This document shows, piece by piece, positions 9,561 to 19,235 of a DNA stretch of 64,000 bases (positions are counted from its first letter, which is position 1; each line of letters starts with the position of its first letter). The stretch is from QUBU01 sp014337915 (GTDB taxonomy: Bacteria; Pseudomonadota; Gammaproteobacteria; Steroidobacterales; GCA-2729495): the NCBI GenBank assembly GCA_030263395.1, contig SZOW01000001.1, positions 124,001-188,000 on the forward strand, written 5' to 3'. The notes beneath the pieces are model-generated. The model made no database searches. It saw nothing but the letters and a program-made list of their open reading frames with translations, and was not told the origin of the DNA. A program made the position numbers and the translations under genes.

Positions 9561-9914
9561 ATGATGAACGTCATGGCAACAGGCACGGCACCGCCAGCGC
9601 CAGCCGGTGGCCGGCCCCAGGCAGCGCGGCCGGTGGACGGCAACAACCTGCCGCCCCCCGGCAAGACGGCGCCGGCTCACGCCCCGGCGGTGGACGTGGC
9701 GAGCATCGAAAAGGCGGTCGAGCAGATCAACAGCTTCCTGCGCGATTCGAAGCGCCAGATCGAATTCCAGATGGACCAGGCCAGTGGCCGCACGGTCATG
9801 CGCATGGTTGATGCTTCCGGCCAGCTGATCCGGCAGGTGCCCTCGGAGGTGGTGCTGGCCATTGCCGCCGCGCTCGACAGCCGCGGCTTTCATAGCGTCA
9901 GCGACCTCGCCTGA
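9561..9914 (+). CDS. flaG: FlaG family protein
   Basis: A 117-aa protein with a low-complexity N-terminus and a conserved C-terminal half (VEQINSFLRDSKRQIEFQMD, then TVMRMVDASGQLIRQVPSE) typical of FlaG, a small protein encoded between fliC and fliD that affects filament length in Pseudomonas, Vibrio and Campylobacter. The reading frame opens earlier at a TTG (9549), but GGAGG at 9553-9557 favours ATG at 9561 or 9564. Its molecular role is not settled in the literature. Confidence 0.85.
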   Translation: MMNVMATGTAPPAPAGGRPQAARPVDGNNLPPPGKTAPAHAPAVDVASIEKAVEQINSFLRDSKRQIEFQMDQASGRTVMRMVDASGQLIRQVPSEVVLAIAAALDSRGFHSVSDLA

Positions 9915-9915
9915 C

Positions 9916-9931
9916 TGGCACGGATCTTGCT
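9916..9931 (+). promoter_or_regulatory. Sigma-54 promoter of fliD
   Basis: TGGCACGGATCTTGCT has GG at 9917-9918 and GC at 9929-9930 with exactly 10 bases between, a near-perfect RpoN -24/-12 promoter. Predicted start is near 9942, giving a leader of about 56 bases to the fliD ATG at 9998. It overlaps the stop codon of flaG. Confidence 0.88.
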
Positions 9932-9997
9932 GCCTTGTTGCGGGACACCGGGAAGCGGTGACCCGCTGATACAGCAATCACTCGGCAGGCAGATGCA

Positions 9998-11359
9998 ATG
10001 GCAATAACTGCTCCAGGCGTGGGCTCGGGCCTCGATGTCAAGAGCCTCATCGAACAGCTGGTCTCGGCCGAGCGCCAGCCAGCGGCCACGCGGCTGGCCG
10101 CCCAGGAGGCGAAGGCCAATTCCCTGCTCACCGGCATCGGCCGGCTGAAGGGCGCGCTGGCGGCCTTCCAGTCCGCCGCCGCCGGACTGGCCGACATCGA
10201 TGCCTTCCAGAAGCGCAAGGCCAGCGTATCGGACGACGAGCGCATCACCGCCACGGTGACCAGTGAGGCGGTGCCGGCCAGCTACGAGGTCGAGGTGCAG
10301 GCGCTCGCCAGCGCACACCGGCTGGTGTCCGGTGCCTTCGCCTCCGCCGGGGCCGTGGTCGGCGAAGGCCAGCTGCGCATCGACAGCGGCAGCGCCAGCA
10401 TGCAGATCGAGATCACCCCGGCCAACAACACGCTGGCCGGCATCCGGGATGCCATCAACGCATCGACCAGCAATCCCGGCGTTCGCGCCAGTATCGTCAC
10501 CGGTGCGGACGGCGCCCACCTGATCCTGACCGCCAGCAGCACCGGCGCCAGCCACGCCATCACCGTGGATGCCATCGCGCCCGGCAGCCCGCTCGAGGTC
10601 CTGGAGTTCGGTGCCGGCACCAGCAACGCCATGGCCCAGGCGGCCGCAGCCAGTGACGCCAGCGCGACCATCGATGGCCTGGCCGTCACCAGCGCCAGCA
10701 ACAGCATCGACACCGCGATTCCCGGTGTCACCATCGACCTGCTGGTGGCGGAACCCGGCGTTCCCGTCAACCTCGAAATCGCCTATGACAAGGACGCGGC
10801 GCGTGAAGCGCTCGGCAAGTTCGTCGATGCCTACAACGCCGTCGTCAGCACCATCAATGAACTGACCGCCTATAACGCCGAGGCAAAAACGGCCGGCCCG
10901 CTGCTCGGCGACGCCGCCACCCGCGCCATCCGCGGCGCGCTGCGCGACGCGCTCGGCCGCTCGGTGGGCACCGCGACCGATCCCTACCGCACGCTGGCGG
11001 AGATCGGCGTCAGCTCGGACATCAAGGGCAAGCTCAGCCTTGACAGCACCCGCTTCGACAAGGCCGTGGCGGCGGATTTCGATGGCGTCGGCCGCGTGCT
11101 TGCCGGCGAGGGCGACGGTATCGCCGTACGCCTGAAGGCCATCGTCGACGACGCGCTCGGCAGCAGTGGCCGCATCCAGAGCAAGGAACAGACCCTCAAG
11201 GAACGACTGACCGACATCAGCGAACAGCGCACGGCGCTGGACAGCCGCATGGCACAGGTCCAGGCGCGCTACCAGAAGCAGTTCCTGGCGCTGGACACGC
11301 TGATGAGCCAGCTCACCCAGACCAGCAACTACCTCACGCAGCAACTCGCCCGGCTCTAA
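9998..11359 (+). CDS. fliD: Filament cap protein FliD (HAP2)
   Basis: FliD (453 aa) caps the growing filament and folds incoming flagellin. The N-terminus PGVGSGLDVKSLIEQLVSAE is the classic FliD start, and the last 70 residues form the predicted coiled-coil D0 region (LKERLTDISEQRTALDSRMA). Length is typical. Its own sigma-54 promoter lies 67-82 bases upstream, and fliS, a fliT-like gene and a PilZ-like gene follow with short gaps, so a fliDST operon is likely. Confidence 0.96.
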   Translation: MAITAPGVGSGLDVKSLIEQLVSAERQPAATRLAAQEAKANSLLTGIGRLKGALAAFQSAAAGLADIDAFQKRKASVSDDERITATVTSEAVPASYEVEVQALASAHRLVSGAFASAGAVVGEGQLRIDSGSASMQIEITPANNTLAGIRDAINASTSNPGVRASIVTGADGAHLILTASSTGASHAITVDAIAPGSPLEVLEFGAGTSNAMAQAAAASDASATIDGLAVTSASNSIDTAIPGVTIDLLVAEPGVPVNLEIAYDKDAAREALGKFVDAYNAVVSTINELTAYNAEAKTAGPLLGDAATRAIRGALRDALGRSVGTATDPYRTLAEIGVSSDIKGKLSLDSTRFDKAVAADFDGVGRVLAGEGDGIAVRLKAIVDDALGSSGRIQSKEQTLKERLTDISEQRTALDSRMAQVQARYQKQFLALDTLMSQLTQTSNYLTQQLARL

Positions 11360-11386
11360 GCTGGCCCGCCCGTTACAGGACATGAC

Positions 11387-11812
11387 ATGAACGCCACCCC
11401 CAGCAGTGCCCTCGGCCAGTACCGTGCCAACGACGCCTACGGCGCCGCCAGCGGCGACAGCAGGCAGCTCATCCTGCGCATGATGGATGGCGCCATCGAC
11501 CGCATCGTCACCGCCAGGGGACACATGCAGCGCGGCGAGATTGCCGCCAAGGGCGCGGCCATCGGCCGTGCCATCAGCGTCATCGACGGCCTGCGCACCT
11601 CGCTGGACCAGAGGCGCGGTGGCGAGATCGCCGCCAACCTGGAACGGCTCTACGACTACATGATGCGGCGCCTGCTGGAAGCCAACTTCCGCAACGACAT
11701 GGCCGGCCTCGACGAGGTGGCTGGCCTGCTCGACGAGATCCGCTCCGGCTGGGCCGGCATTGCCAGCAGCGCTGCGGCACCGGCGGATGCCGGCGCGCCG
11801 CTGAGCGCCTGA
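11387..11812 (+). CDS. fliS: Flagellin export chaperone FliS
   Basis: FliS (141 aa) binds the C-terminus of flagellin in the cytoplasm to stop premature polymerisation. Family features are the start (GQYRANDAYGAAS), the segment RQLILRMMDGAIDRIVTARG and RLYDYMMRRLLEANF. It lies 27 bases downstream of fliD, the usual order. The Ala/Pro-rich C-terminal tail is a little longer than average. Confidence 0.94.
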   Translation: MNATPSSALGQYRANDAYGAASGDSRQLILRMMDGAIDRIVTARGHMQRGEIAAKGAAIGRAISVIDGLRTSLDQRRGGEIAANLERLYDYMMRRLLEANFRNDMAGLDEVAGLLDEIRSGWAGIASSAAAPADAGAPLSA

Positions 11813-11827
11813 AGCGGGCCACCTGCC

Positions 11828-12166
11828 ATGCATGGACTGGACCAGATCCTGCTGCTCACCGAGACCGTCGAGGGGCATGTCGAGCGCGGCGAGTGGGCCG
11901 AGGCTGGCGCCCTCGACGCCGAGCGCTGCCGCCTGCTGGCCGGGTTGTTCAGCGATCCGCCGCCAGCCGCCGACCTCGCGGCCTGCCGTGAGCTGCTGGG
12001 CGAGCTGCTGGCCCGCAACCACCAGACGATCCAGCGCCTGCAGGCCGAACGCCAGCGGCTGCAGGCCGACGCGGCGCGCAGCGACCGGGCCATGCGCGCC
12101 TATGAGCGCAATGCGGCCGGCACTCCCGTCGCACGGCTGCGAGTGGTGGAGGTAGACCAGCCATGA
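11828..12166 (+). CDS. FliT-like flagellar chaperone
   Basis: A 112-aa, mostly helical protein with charged helices (VEGHVERGEWAEAGALDAER, then ELLARNHQTIQRLQAERQ), matching the general pattern of FliT-type chaperones for FliD. Sequence identity in this family is low, so position (fliD-fliS-this gene) carries much of the evidence. It overlaps the next gene by 4 bases (ATGA at 12163-12166), indicating translational coupling. It corresponds in position to PA1096 (fleP) of Pseudomonas aeruginosa, a distinct alternative name. Confidence 0.7.
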   Translation: MHGLDQILLLTETVEGHVERGEWAEAGALDAERCRLLAGLFSDPPPAADLAACRELLGELLARNHQTIQRLQAERQRLQADAARSDRAMRAYERNAAGTPVARLRVVEVDQP

Positions 12167-12768
12167 GCACCCGCGCTGCCGCGGATTTCGAAGGCATCTC
12201 GCTGTTCGAGCGCCTGCCGTTCACCTGGTCGGCTGCCGACCTCGGCGACATGAACCAGCTCGACCATGCCAACCACGAAACCGCGCGCGCCCTGCAGGCG
12301 CTGGCGGTGTACGAGGAAGCACCCCGCGAAGCGGCCAGCGATGCCAGTCACCATGCGAACCCGGAGCTGCTGCACCTGCAGGTGAAGGTAGATGTACTGT
12401 TGTCGCTCGTCGGCCGGCTGCTCGCCGACCAGTCCGGGCTGCCGCCGCGCCATTCGGTGGTCCTGCGTGGCCAAAGCGTGGAGTGGTCGGGCCCCGACCA
12501 GTTGCAGGCCAGGCCCGGCGATACCGGCTACGCCCTGATCTACGCCAACCCGGTGCTGCCGCTGCCGCTGCGACTACCCGGGCGCGTCGTCGGCAGCGTC
12601 GAGCGTGCCGGCAGCCGCTGGCTGCAGACCCGGTTCGAGCACCTGACGCCGGCCGTGGCGGCGGGGCTGGAGAAGATGGTATTCAGGCGCCACCGCCGCC
12701 AGGTGGCCTTCAGCAAGGGCACGGGTGTCTTCACGGAGACCGGCGTCTTCCGGGCGTCAAAATTCTGA
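12163..12768 (+). CDS. PilZ-like domain protein of the flagellar cluster
   Basis: A 201-aa protein. Residues about 60-190 suggest an atypical PilZ fold: a helix VKVDVLLSLVGRLLADQSGLPP followed by a run of beta strands (VVLRGQSVEWSG, GYALIYANPVLPLPLRLPGRVVG, then WLQTRFEHLTPAVAAGLEKMVFRRHRRQ). I do not see a convincing RxxxR and (D/N)xSxxG pair, so cyclic di-GMP binding is doubtful. It occupies the slot where fleQ sits in Pseudomonas, between the FliT-like gene and fleS. Function is inferred only from context; an adaptor role in motility is plausible. Confidence 0.55.
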   Translation: MSTRAAADFEGISLFERLPFTWSAADLGDMNQLDHANHETARALQALAVYEEAPREAASDASHHANPELLHLQVKVDVLLSLVGRLLADQSGLPPRHSVVLRGQSVEWSGPDQLQARPGDTGYALIYANPVLPLPLRLPGRVVGSVERAGSRWLQTRFEHLTPAVAAGLEKMVFRRHRRQVAFSKGTGVFTETGVFRASKF

Positions 12769-12865
12769 CGGCCAGGTTTGCCGGATCTACCAATAAACTG
12801 GCATAGCTGTCTGCTGGTCATCATAAGTCACGCTTGATCAACGGCTTACGCTGACACTCCAGCGT

Positions 12866-12881
12866 CGGCACGGTTCTTGCT
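12866..12881 (+). promoter_or_regulatory. Sigma-54 promoter of fleSR
   Basis: CGGCACGGTTCTTGCT carries GG at 12867-12868 and GC at 12879-12880 with the required 10-base spacing. The predicted start (12 bases after the -12 element) is near 12892, coinciding with the first possible ATG of fleS, so the transcript would have almost no leader. FleQ normally activates fleSR at such a promoter. Confidence 0.85.
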
Positions 12882-12891
12882 GTGATCGGGC

Positions 12892-14105
12892 ATGACTTCG
12901 ATGCCCGCCACCGATCGCCCTGCCGGCACCGTGCCCGGCGCCAGCGCTGCCGCCCTCGCGCAGGCCTTCGCCCTGTTCAGCGAGACCGCACGCCAGCTGG
13001 AGGATTCCTGGCAGGCGCTGGATCGCGAATCGGTACGCCTGCGCCGCGAGCTGCGGGAAGCCCGGCGCGACCACGCGGCGCAGTCGCGCCACCACGCCGG
13101 CCTCGCCCGACGCCTGTCCACACTGCTCGAAGCCCTGCCGGCCGGCGTGCTGCTGGTCGGCGCCGACGGCATCGTCCAGCAGGCCAACAGCGCCGCCGCG
13201 TTGCTGCTCGGTGAACCGGTGACCGGTGTGAGCTGGAGCGCGCTGCGCGAACGCGCACTCGCCGCCGGCAACAGCGACGATGCCGACCTGTGGCTCCGCG
13301 ATGGCCGCCGCGTGCAGCTGTCGCAGAAGCCGCTGGAACCCGGTGCGGGACGCGTGCTGCTGCTCACCGACGTTACCGAGAAGCGCAAGATCGAGGACCT
13401 GCTGGCACGCCACCGCCGTCTTGCGGCACTCGGCGAGATGGCAGCCGCACTGGCCCACCAGATCCGCACGCCCCTTACCGCGGGCCTGCTCTATGCGACC
13501 AACGCCAGCCGCCGCGAACTGCCGCAGCCACAGCGCGATGAACTGCTCGCCAGGTCCATCAGCTGCCTGCATGACCTGGAGCGGCTGATCGGCGACATGC
13601 TGCAGTTCGCACGCGGCGCCGCCGCCTCCGGGCAGCAGTTTGCGCTCGACGAGCTGCTCGACAGCGTGGAAACCGCCCTTGGCGGCATCCTGCAGCCGGG
13701 ACAGGCGGTGCACATCACGCGGCCAGCGAGCCGCGTGTTCCTGGCCGGCAACCGCGAAACGCTGGCAGGTGCGCTGCTCAACCTGGCCACCAACGCGCTG
13801 CAGGCCGCCGGACCGGCCGCCAACGTGCGCATCATCGCCCACGCCTCGAGCCTGCAGGCGGAGATCAGCATCGTCGACAACGGCCCGGGCATCGATGCGG
13901 ACCTCGCCCGGCGCATCTTCGACCCGTTTTTCACCTCGCGCCCCGACGGCACCGGGCTCGGCCTGTCGGTTGCCCGCTCCATCGCCCGCGCGCACCAGGG
14001 CGAGGTCGCACTGCTGAGCGGCGCGGCGGGTGCCACGACCTTCGTGCTGCGCCTGCCGGTCGCCGGGCGCGAATCATCCGCCGGCAAGGAACAGAGGAAC
14101 GTCGC

Positions 14106-14109
<4 letters not shown>
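12892..14109 (+). CDS. fleS: Sensor histidine kinase FleS/FlrB
   Basis: This 405-aa soluble kinase phosphorylates the enhancer-binding protein FleR to switch on middle flagellar genes. There are no membrane segments. Residues about 75-165 form a PAS-like domain (LLEALPAGVLLVGADGIVQQ). The H box is AAALAHQIRTPLTAG with His189. The ATPase part has an N box NLATNALQA, G1 DNGPGID, F box DPFFTS and G2 GTGLGLSVAR. ATG 12892 coincides with the predicted sigma-54 transcription start; ATG 12901 and GTG 12931 are alternatives. It overlaps fleR by 4 bases. Confidence 0.92.
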
Positions 14110-15488
<1,379 letters not shown>

Positions 15489-15520
15489 GGCCGCGAGGCG
15501 ATCCACCTGGAGGAACGGAC

Positions 15521-15844
15521 ATGATCGAAATGGAAATCAACAAGGTCCTCGGCCAGATGCGCGCGCTATCTGCGCAGATCCAGGCCCCGGACCCGGCCAG
15601 CGCCGCCACCGCAGCGGGCGGCGTCAATTTCGGCGAGCTGCTGCGCCAGTCGATCGACTCGGTCAACGAGCAGCAGGCGGCCGCACAGTCGCTGGCCACG
15701 CGCTTCGAGAGCGGCGCGGCCGATGTCAGCGTCGCCGAGGTGATGGTCTCGATGCAGAAGGCGAGCCTGTCGTTCCAGGCCATGACCGAGGTGCGCAACC
15801 GCCTGGTCGAGGCCTACCAGCAAGTCATGAACATGCCGATCTGA
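15521..15844 (+). CDS. fliE: Hook-basal body complex protein FliE
   Basis: FliE (107 aa) joins the MS ring to the rod. The sequence shows the family pattern: NFGELLRQSIDSVNEQQAAA in the middle and DVSVAEVMVSMQKASLSFQA then EVRNRLVEAYQQVMNMPI at the C-terminus. A strong GGAGG ribosome site lies 8 bases before the ATG. It begins the fliEFGHIJ run. No sigma-54 promoter with correct GG-N10-GC spacing was found between fleR and fliE, so it may be read through from fleSR. Confidence 0.95.
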   Translation: MIEMEINKVLGQMRALSAQIQAPDPASAATAAGGVNFGELLRQSIDSVNEQQAAAQSLATRFESGAADVSVAEVMVSMQKASLSFQAMTEVRNRLVEAYQQVMNMPI

Positions 15845-15883
15845 CCGCCCCCGGTCGATCGCAGCGCCACAAGGTAAGCAGTC

Positions 15884-17554
15884 ATGGACGTCGCAGAAAC
15901 CAGTCCCCTCGCCGCACTCAACCGCATTCCCGGCCTGCGCCAGCTGCTGCTGCTGGCCGGACTCGCCACCGCCATAGCCGCCGGCGTCACCGCCGCGTTC
16001 TATGTCCGCGAGCCGAGCTACACCATGCTGTTCAGCAACGTGAGCCAGCAGGAAGCCGGCGAAATCATGAACGCGCTGAACGCCACCGACATCCCGCACA
16101 AGATCGACCCGAAGAGCGGCGCCATTCTCGTGGCCGGCGACCGCGTGCCCGAAGCGCGCCTGAAGCTGGCCGGCCAGGGCCTGCCGCGCGGCGCCAGCGT
16201 CGGCCTGGAAATGATGCAGGAACAGGGTGCCTTCGGCACCAGCCAGTTCATGGAGAACGCACGCTACAACCACGCCCTGGAGACCGAGCTGGCGCGCACC
16301 ATCAGCACCCTGCGCCCGGTGCAGTCCGCGCGCGTCCACCTGGCGCTGCCGGAGAGCTCGGTGTTCCTGCGCAAGCGCCGTGATCCCAGCGCCTCGGTGC
16401 TGGTGAACCTCTATCCCGGCCGGCAGCTCGACAAGACGCAGGTGGCGGCCATCGTGCACCTGGTCGCCTCCAGCATCCCCGGCATGGACGCCGACAAAGT
16501 GACCGTCGTCGACCAGCAGGGCAAGCTGCTCAATGCCCCGGGCGATGCTTCCGCGCTGGGGCTCTCGACACAGCAGTTCGAGTACACCGAGCGCATCGAG
16601 AGCAGCTATACCGAACGCATCGTCAACCTGCTCAGCCCCATGCTTGGCCCCGACCGTATCCGTGCCACCGTGACCGCGGACATGGACTTCACGGAGCGCG
16701 AGGAGACCCGCGAGAACTACGACCCGGAGAACACCGCGCTGCGCAGCGAGCAGGTCGCCGAGGAGCGCAGCCGCGATGGCGGCCTCACCAGCGGCGGCAT
16801 CCCCGGCGCCCTGTCCAACACACCACCGCCGCCAGTGGTGGCCAGCAATGCAGCGAATCCGCCGCCTGCGGGGCAGCCGGCCGCGGCCGGTTCCGCAGCG
16901 GGTACCGCAGCGGGTAGCGGCGGCACGGTGCAATCGACCCAGGCGGCAACCACACCCGCCAGCGAGTCCCTGCACCGCACCCGCAACTTCGAGGTGGACC
17001 GCACCCTGAGCCGCACGCGCTCGCCGGTCGGTTCCATCCGCCGCCTGTCGGTGGCCGTGCTCGTCGACTACAAGCGCAGCACCGCCGACGACGGCACGGT
17101 GACGACCCAGGCGCCGAGCCAGCAGGAGATCGACGACATCACGCGGCTGGTCAAGGAAGCCGTCGGCTTCGACGAGAAGCGTGGCGACACCGTCAGCGTC
17201 AGCAGCGTGTCGTTCTACGAGAAGCCGGCCGAAGCCGAGCCCGAGGGGCCGGGGCTGCTCGATTCCCCGGGCCTGTTCGACACCCTGCGCAGCGTTCTGG
17301 CCGGCCTGCTGGTCCTGGCCCTGGCCTTCGCGGTGATCCGCCCGATCATGCGTGGCCTCGGCGCCGGCGGCGCCGGCGCCGCCCTGCCGGTTGGCGGCGC
17401 CCTGCCGGCCGGCGGTGCCAGCGGCGGCCATGTGGCACCGCCGCGCGCCGCACTGTCCTTCGACGACAAGGTCAGCGTCGCGCGCCAGCTCGCCGACAAG
17501 AATCCCGAGCGCGTAGCCCAGATCGTCCGCGGCTGGATGCAGACCGATGAGTAA
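15884..17554 (+). CDS. fliF: Flagellar MS-ring protein FliF
   Basis: FliF (556 aa) forms the MS ring in the inner membrane. Two transmembrane segments bracket a large periplasmic part: about residues 18-41 (LRQLLLLAGLATAIAAGVTA) and about 465-490 (LRSVLAGLLVLALAFAVIRP). Between them are the YscJ-like domain (LFSNVSQQEAGEIMNALNA) and a Pro/Ala/Gly-rich insertion near 310-360. The C-terminal KVSVARQLADKNPERVAQIV tail is the FliG-binding peptide. It overlaps fliG by 8 bases. Confidence 0.97.
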   Translation: MDVAETSPLAALNRIPGLRQLLLLAGLATAIAAGVTAAFYVREPSYTMLFSNVSQQEAGEIMNALNATDIPHKIDPKSGAILVAGDRVPEARLKLAGQGLPRGASVGLEMMQEQGAFGTSQFMENARYNHALETELARTISTLRPVQSARVHLALPESSVFLRKRRDPSASVLVNLYPGRQLDKTQVAAIVHLVASSIPGMDADKVTVVDQQGKLLNAPGDASALGLSTQQFEYTERIESSYTERIVNLLSPMLGPDRIRATVTADMDFTEREETRENYDPENTALRSEQVAEERSRDGGLTSGGIPGALSNTPPPPVVASNAANPPPAGQPAAAGSAAGTAAGSGGTVQSTQAATTPASESLHRTRNFEVDRTLSRTRSPVGSIRRLSVAVLVDYKRSTADDGTVTTQAPSQQEIDDITRLVKEAVGFDEKRGDTVSVSSVSFYEKPAEAEPEGPGLLDSPGLFDTLRSVLAGLLVLALAFAVIRPIMRGLGAGGAGAALPVGGALPAGGASGGHVAPPRAALSFDDKVSVARQLADKNPERVAQIVRGWMQTDE

Positions 17555-18551
17555 CCAGTCCCAGAACCTGTCCGGCAGCGAGCGCGCCGCCGTCTTCCTC
17601 ATGTCCCTGAGCGAGCGCGAGGCGGCTGAGGTCATGAAGCACATGCCGGTATCCGAGGTGCAGAAGCTCGGTGCCGCCATGGCGAAGCTGCGTAAAGTCA
17701 CGCGCCACCAGGCCGATGCCGTGCTCGGCCACTTCACTGACAATGTCGAGTCGGAAGCGCCACTGACGGGCCGCTCGCCGAAGTTCCTGAAGCGCCTGCT
17801 CACCAGTTCCCTGGGCGAGGAGCGGGCCCGGACCCTCTACGACCGCCTGGTCGAGGGCGAGGAAAAGGGCCTGGACTCGCTGCAGCTCATGGAAGCCAAG
17901 GAAGTGACCGAGATTGTCCAGGGCGAACACCCGCAGGTCATCGCCATCGTGCTCGCCGGCCTGGAGCCAGGCAAGGCAGCCGAGATCATCGGCCAGCTGC
18001 CGGTGCGCCAGGCCACCGATGTGGTCACACGCATCGCGCGCATGGGCGAGGTGCCGGAGAGCGCCATCGCCGAGCTCGACGACGTGCTCCAGCACCGCTT
18101 CAGGCAGTCCGGTACCCAGAAGATGACCAGCATGGGCGGCATCCGCAGTGCCGCCACGATCCTCAACCAGGTTCAGAAGGACACGGAGAAGAAGATCGTC
18201 GAGGAGCTCGACCAGCTCAATGCCGCGCTGTCGCAGCAGATCCAGGAGAACATGTTCATCTTCGAGAACCTGATGGACGTGGACGACCGCGGCATCCAGG
18301 CGCTGGTCCGCGAGATCACCACCGACACGCTGGTGGTGGCGCTGAAGGGTGCCGACCCGGCCCTGCAGGACAAGATCTTCCGCAACATGTCGAAGCGCGC
18401 GGCGGAGCTGCTGCGCTCCGACCTCGAAGCCAAGGGCCCGGTGAAGCTCTCTGACGTGGAGCTGGCCCAGAAGGACATCGTCACCGTGGCACGGCGCCTC
18501 GCCGACGAGGGCACGATCATGCTCGGCGGCGGCGGCAACGAGTTCGTGTAG
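17547..18551 (+). CDS. fliG: Flagellar motor switch protein FliG
   Basis: FliG (334 aa) is the rotor protein that binds FliF with its N-terminus and the stator with its C-terminus. EHPQVIAIVLAGLEPGKAAEII marks the middle domain with the EHPQ motif, and the C-terminal domain has the charged helix region DDRGIQALVREITTDTLVVA that faces MotA-type proteins. Length is typical. The ATG lies inside the last codons of fliF, indicating coupled translation. Confidence 0.97.
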   Translation: MSNQSQNLSGSERAAVFLMSLSEREAAEVMKHMPVSEVQKLGAAMAKLRKVTRHQADAVLGHFTDNVESEAPLTGRSPKFLKRLLTSSLGEERARTLYDRLVEGEEKGLDSLQLMEAKEVTEIVQGEHPQVIAIVLAGLEPGKAAEIIGQLPVRQATDVVTRIARMGEVPESAIAELDDVLQHRFRQSGTQKMTSMGGIRSAATILNQVQKDTEKKIVEELDQLNAALSQQIQENMFIFENLMDVDDRGIQALVREITTDTLVVALKGADPALQDKIFRNMSKRAAELLRSDLEAKGPVKLSDVELAQKDIVTVARRLADEGTIMLGGGGNEFV

Positions 18552-18560
18552 ACCGGACGT

Positions 18561-19235
18561 ATGCGCATGACATCGAAGCTCATCCGCAGTCACGAACTTG
18601 CCGAGGCCTGCCAGCCCTGGCAGGCCCCGGAAGTCAGCGGCCACGCCCGGCCTGGGCGCAACGGCCAGGCGGAGGACAGTGCCAGCGCCCGGGAACAGGC
18701 GCGGCGCGAAGGCTTCGAGGAAGGCCGGCGTGCCGGCCTCGCGGCGGCGGCGCAGGATATTGCGGCGCGCAGCAGCGCGCTGCAGGCGGCACTCGATGCG
18801 CTCGCGCGCCCGTTCGAGGGCCTGGACCACCGCTTCCACGAGGAAATCATCGAACTGGTCAAGGCAGTGTCGCGCCAGCTGGTGCGACGCGAAATGCGCC
18901 TCGACCCGACCCATCTCGCCGGCGTGGTGCGCGAGGCGCTGGCGGCCCTGCCCATGGCCGCCACCGACGTCGTGGTGCGCGTACACCCGCTGGATGCCGC
19001 GATTCTGCGCGACTGCCTGGCTCCCGGGGACGGGGCCCGCGGCTGGCGCATCGAGGCCGACCCGGTCCTGGAGCGCGGCGGCTGCCTGGTGACCAGCGCG
19101 CAGTCGCAGGTGGACGGCCGGCTGGAGACGCGGCTCGCCCGCAGCATCGCCACGCTGTTCGAGGACCAGCGCCACGAGGCCGGGGGCGCCGGACACGACC
19201 ATGGCCAGATTGCCGATCATGACGCTGGCCGCTGA
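18561..19235 (+). CDS. fliH: Flagellar export ATPase regulator FliH
   Basis: FliH (224 aa) is the negative regulator and stalk-like partner of the export ATPase FliI. The sequence shows the Ala/Arg-rich helix with GxxxG-like spacing (REGFEEGRRAGLAAAAQD, about residues 50-70) and the C-terminal VcE/FliH domain (FHEEIIELVKAVSRQLVRRE). It starts 9 bases after fliG and overlaps fliI by up to 35 bases, depending on the FliI start. Confidence 0.92.
   Translation: MRMTSKLIRSHELAEACQPWQAPEVSGHARPGRNGQAEDSASAREQARREGFEEGRRAGLAAAAQDIAARSSALQAALDALARPFEGLDHRFHEEIIELVKAVSRQLVRREMRLDPTHLAGVVREALAALPMAATDVVVRVHPLDAAILRDCLAPGDGARGWRIEADPVLERGGCLVTSAQSQVDGRLETRLARSIATLFEDQRHEAGGAGHDHGQIADHDAGR

Noticed and set aside
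9890..12022. 710-codon open frame on the - strand opposite fliD, fliS and the FliT-like gene
   Set aside because: It lies entirely opposite well-supported flagellar genes and its translation is low-complexity His/Gly/Ala/Asp. It is a GC-rich shadow frame.
12793..12823. TAAA-N15-GCTGGTCA before fleS as a sigma-28 promoter
   Set aside because: Only about five of eight -10 bases match; the sigma-54 element downstream is far better.
15566..17803. 745-codon open frame on the - strand opposite fliE and fliF
   Set aside because: No recognisable domain, composition typical of antisense frames, and the + strand carries clear fliE, fliF and fliG.
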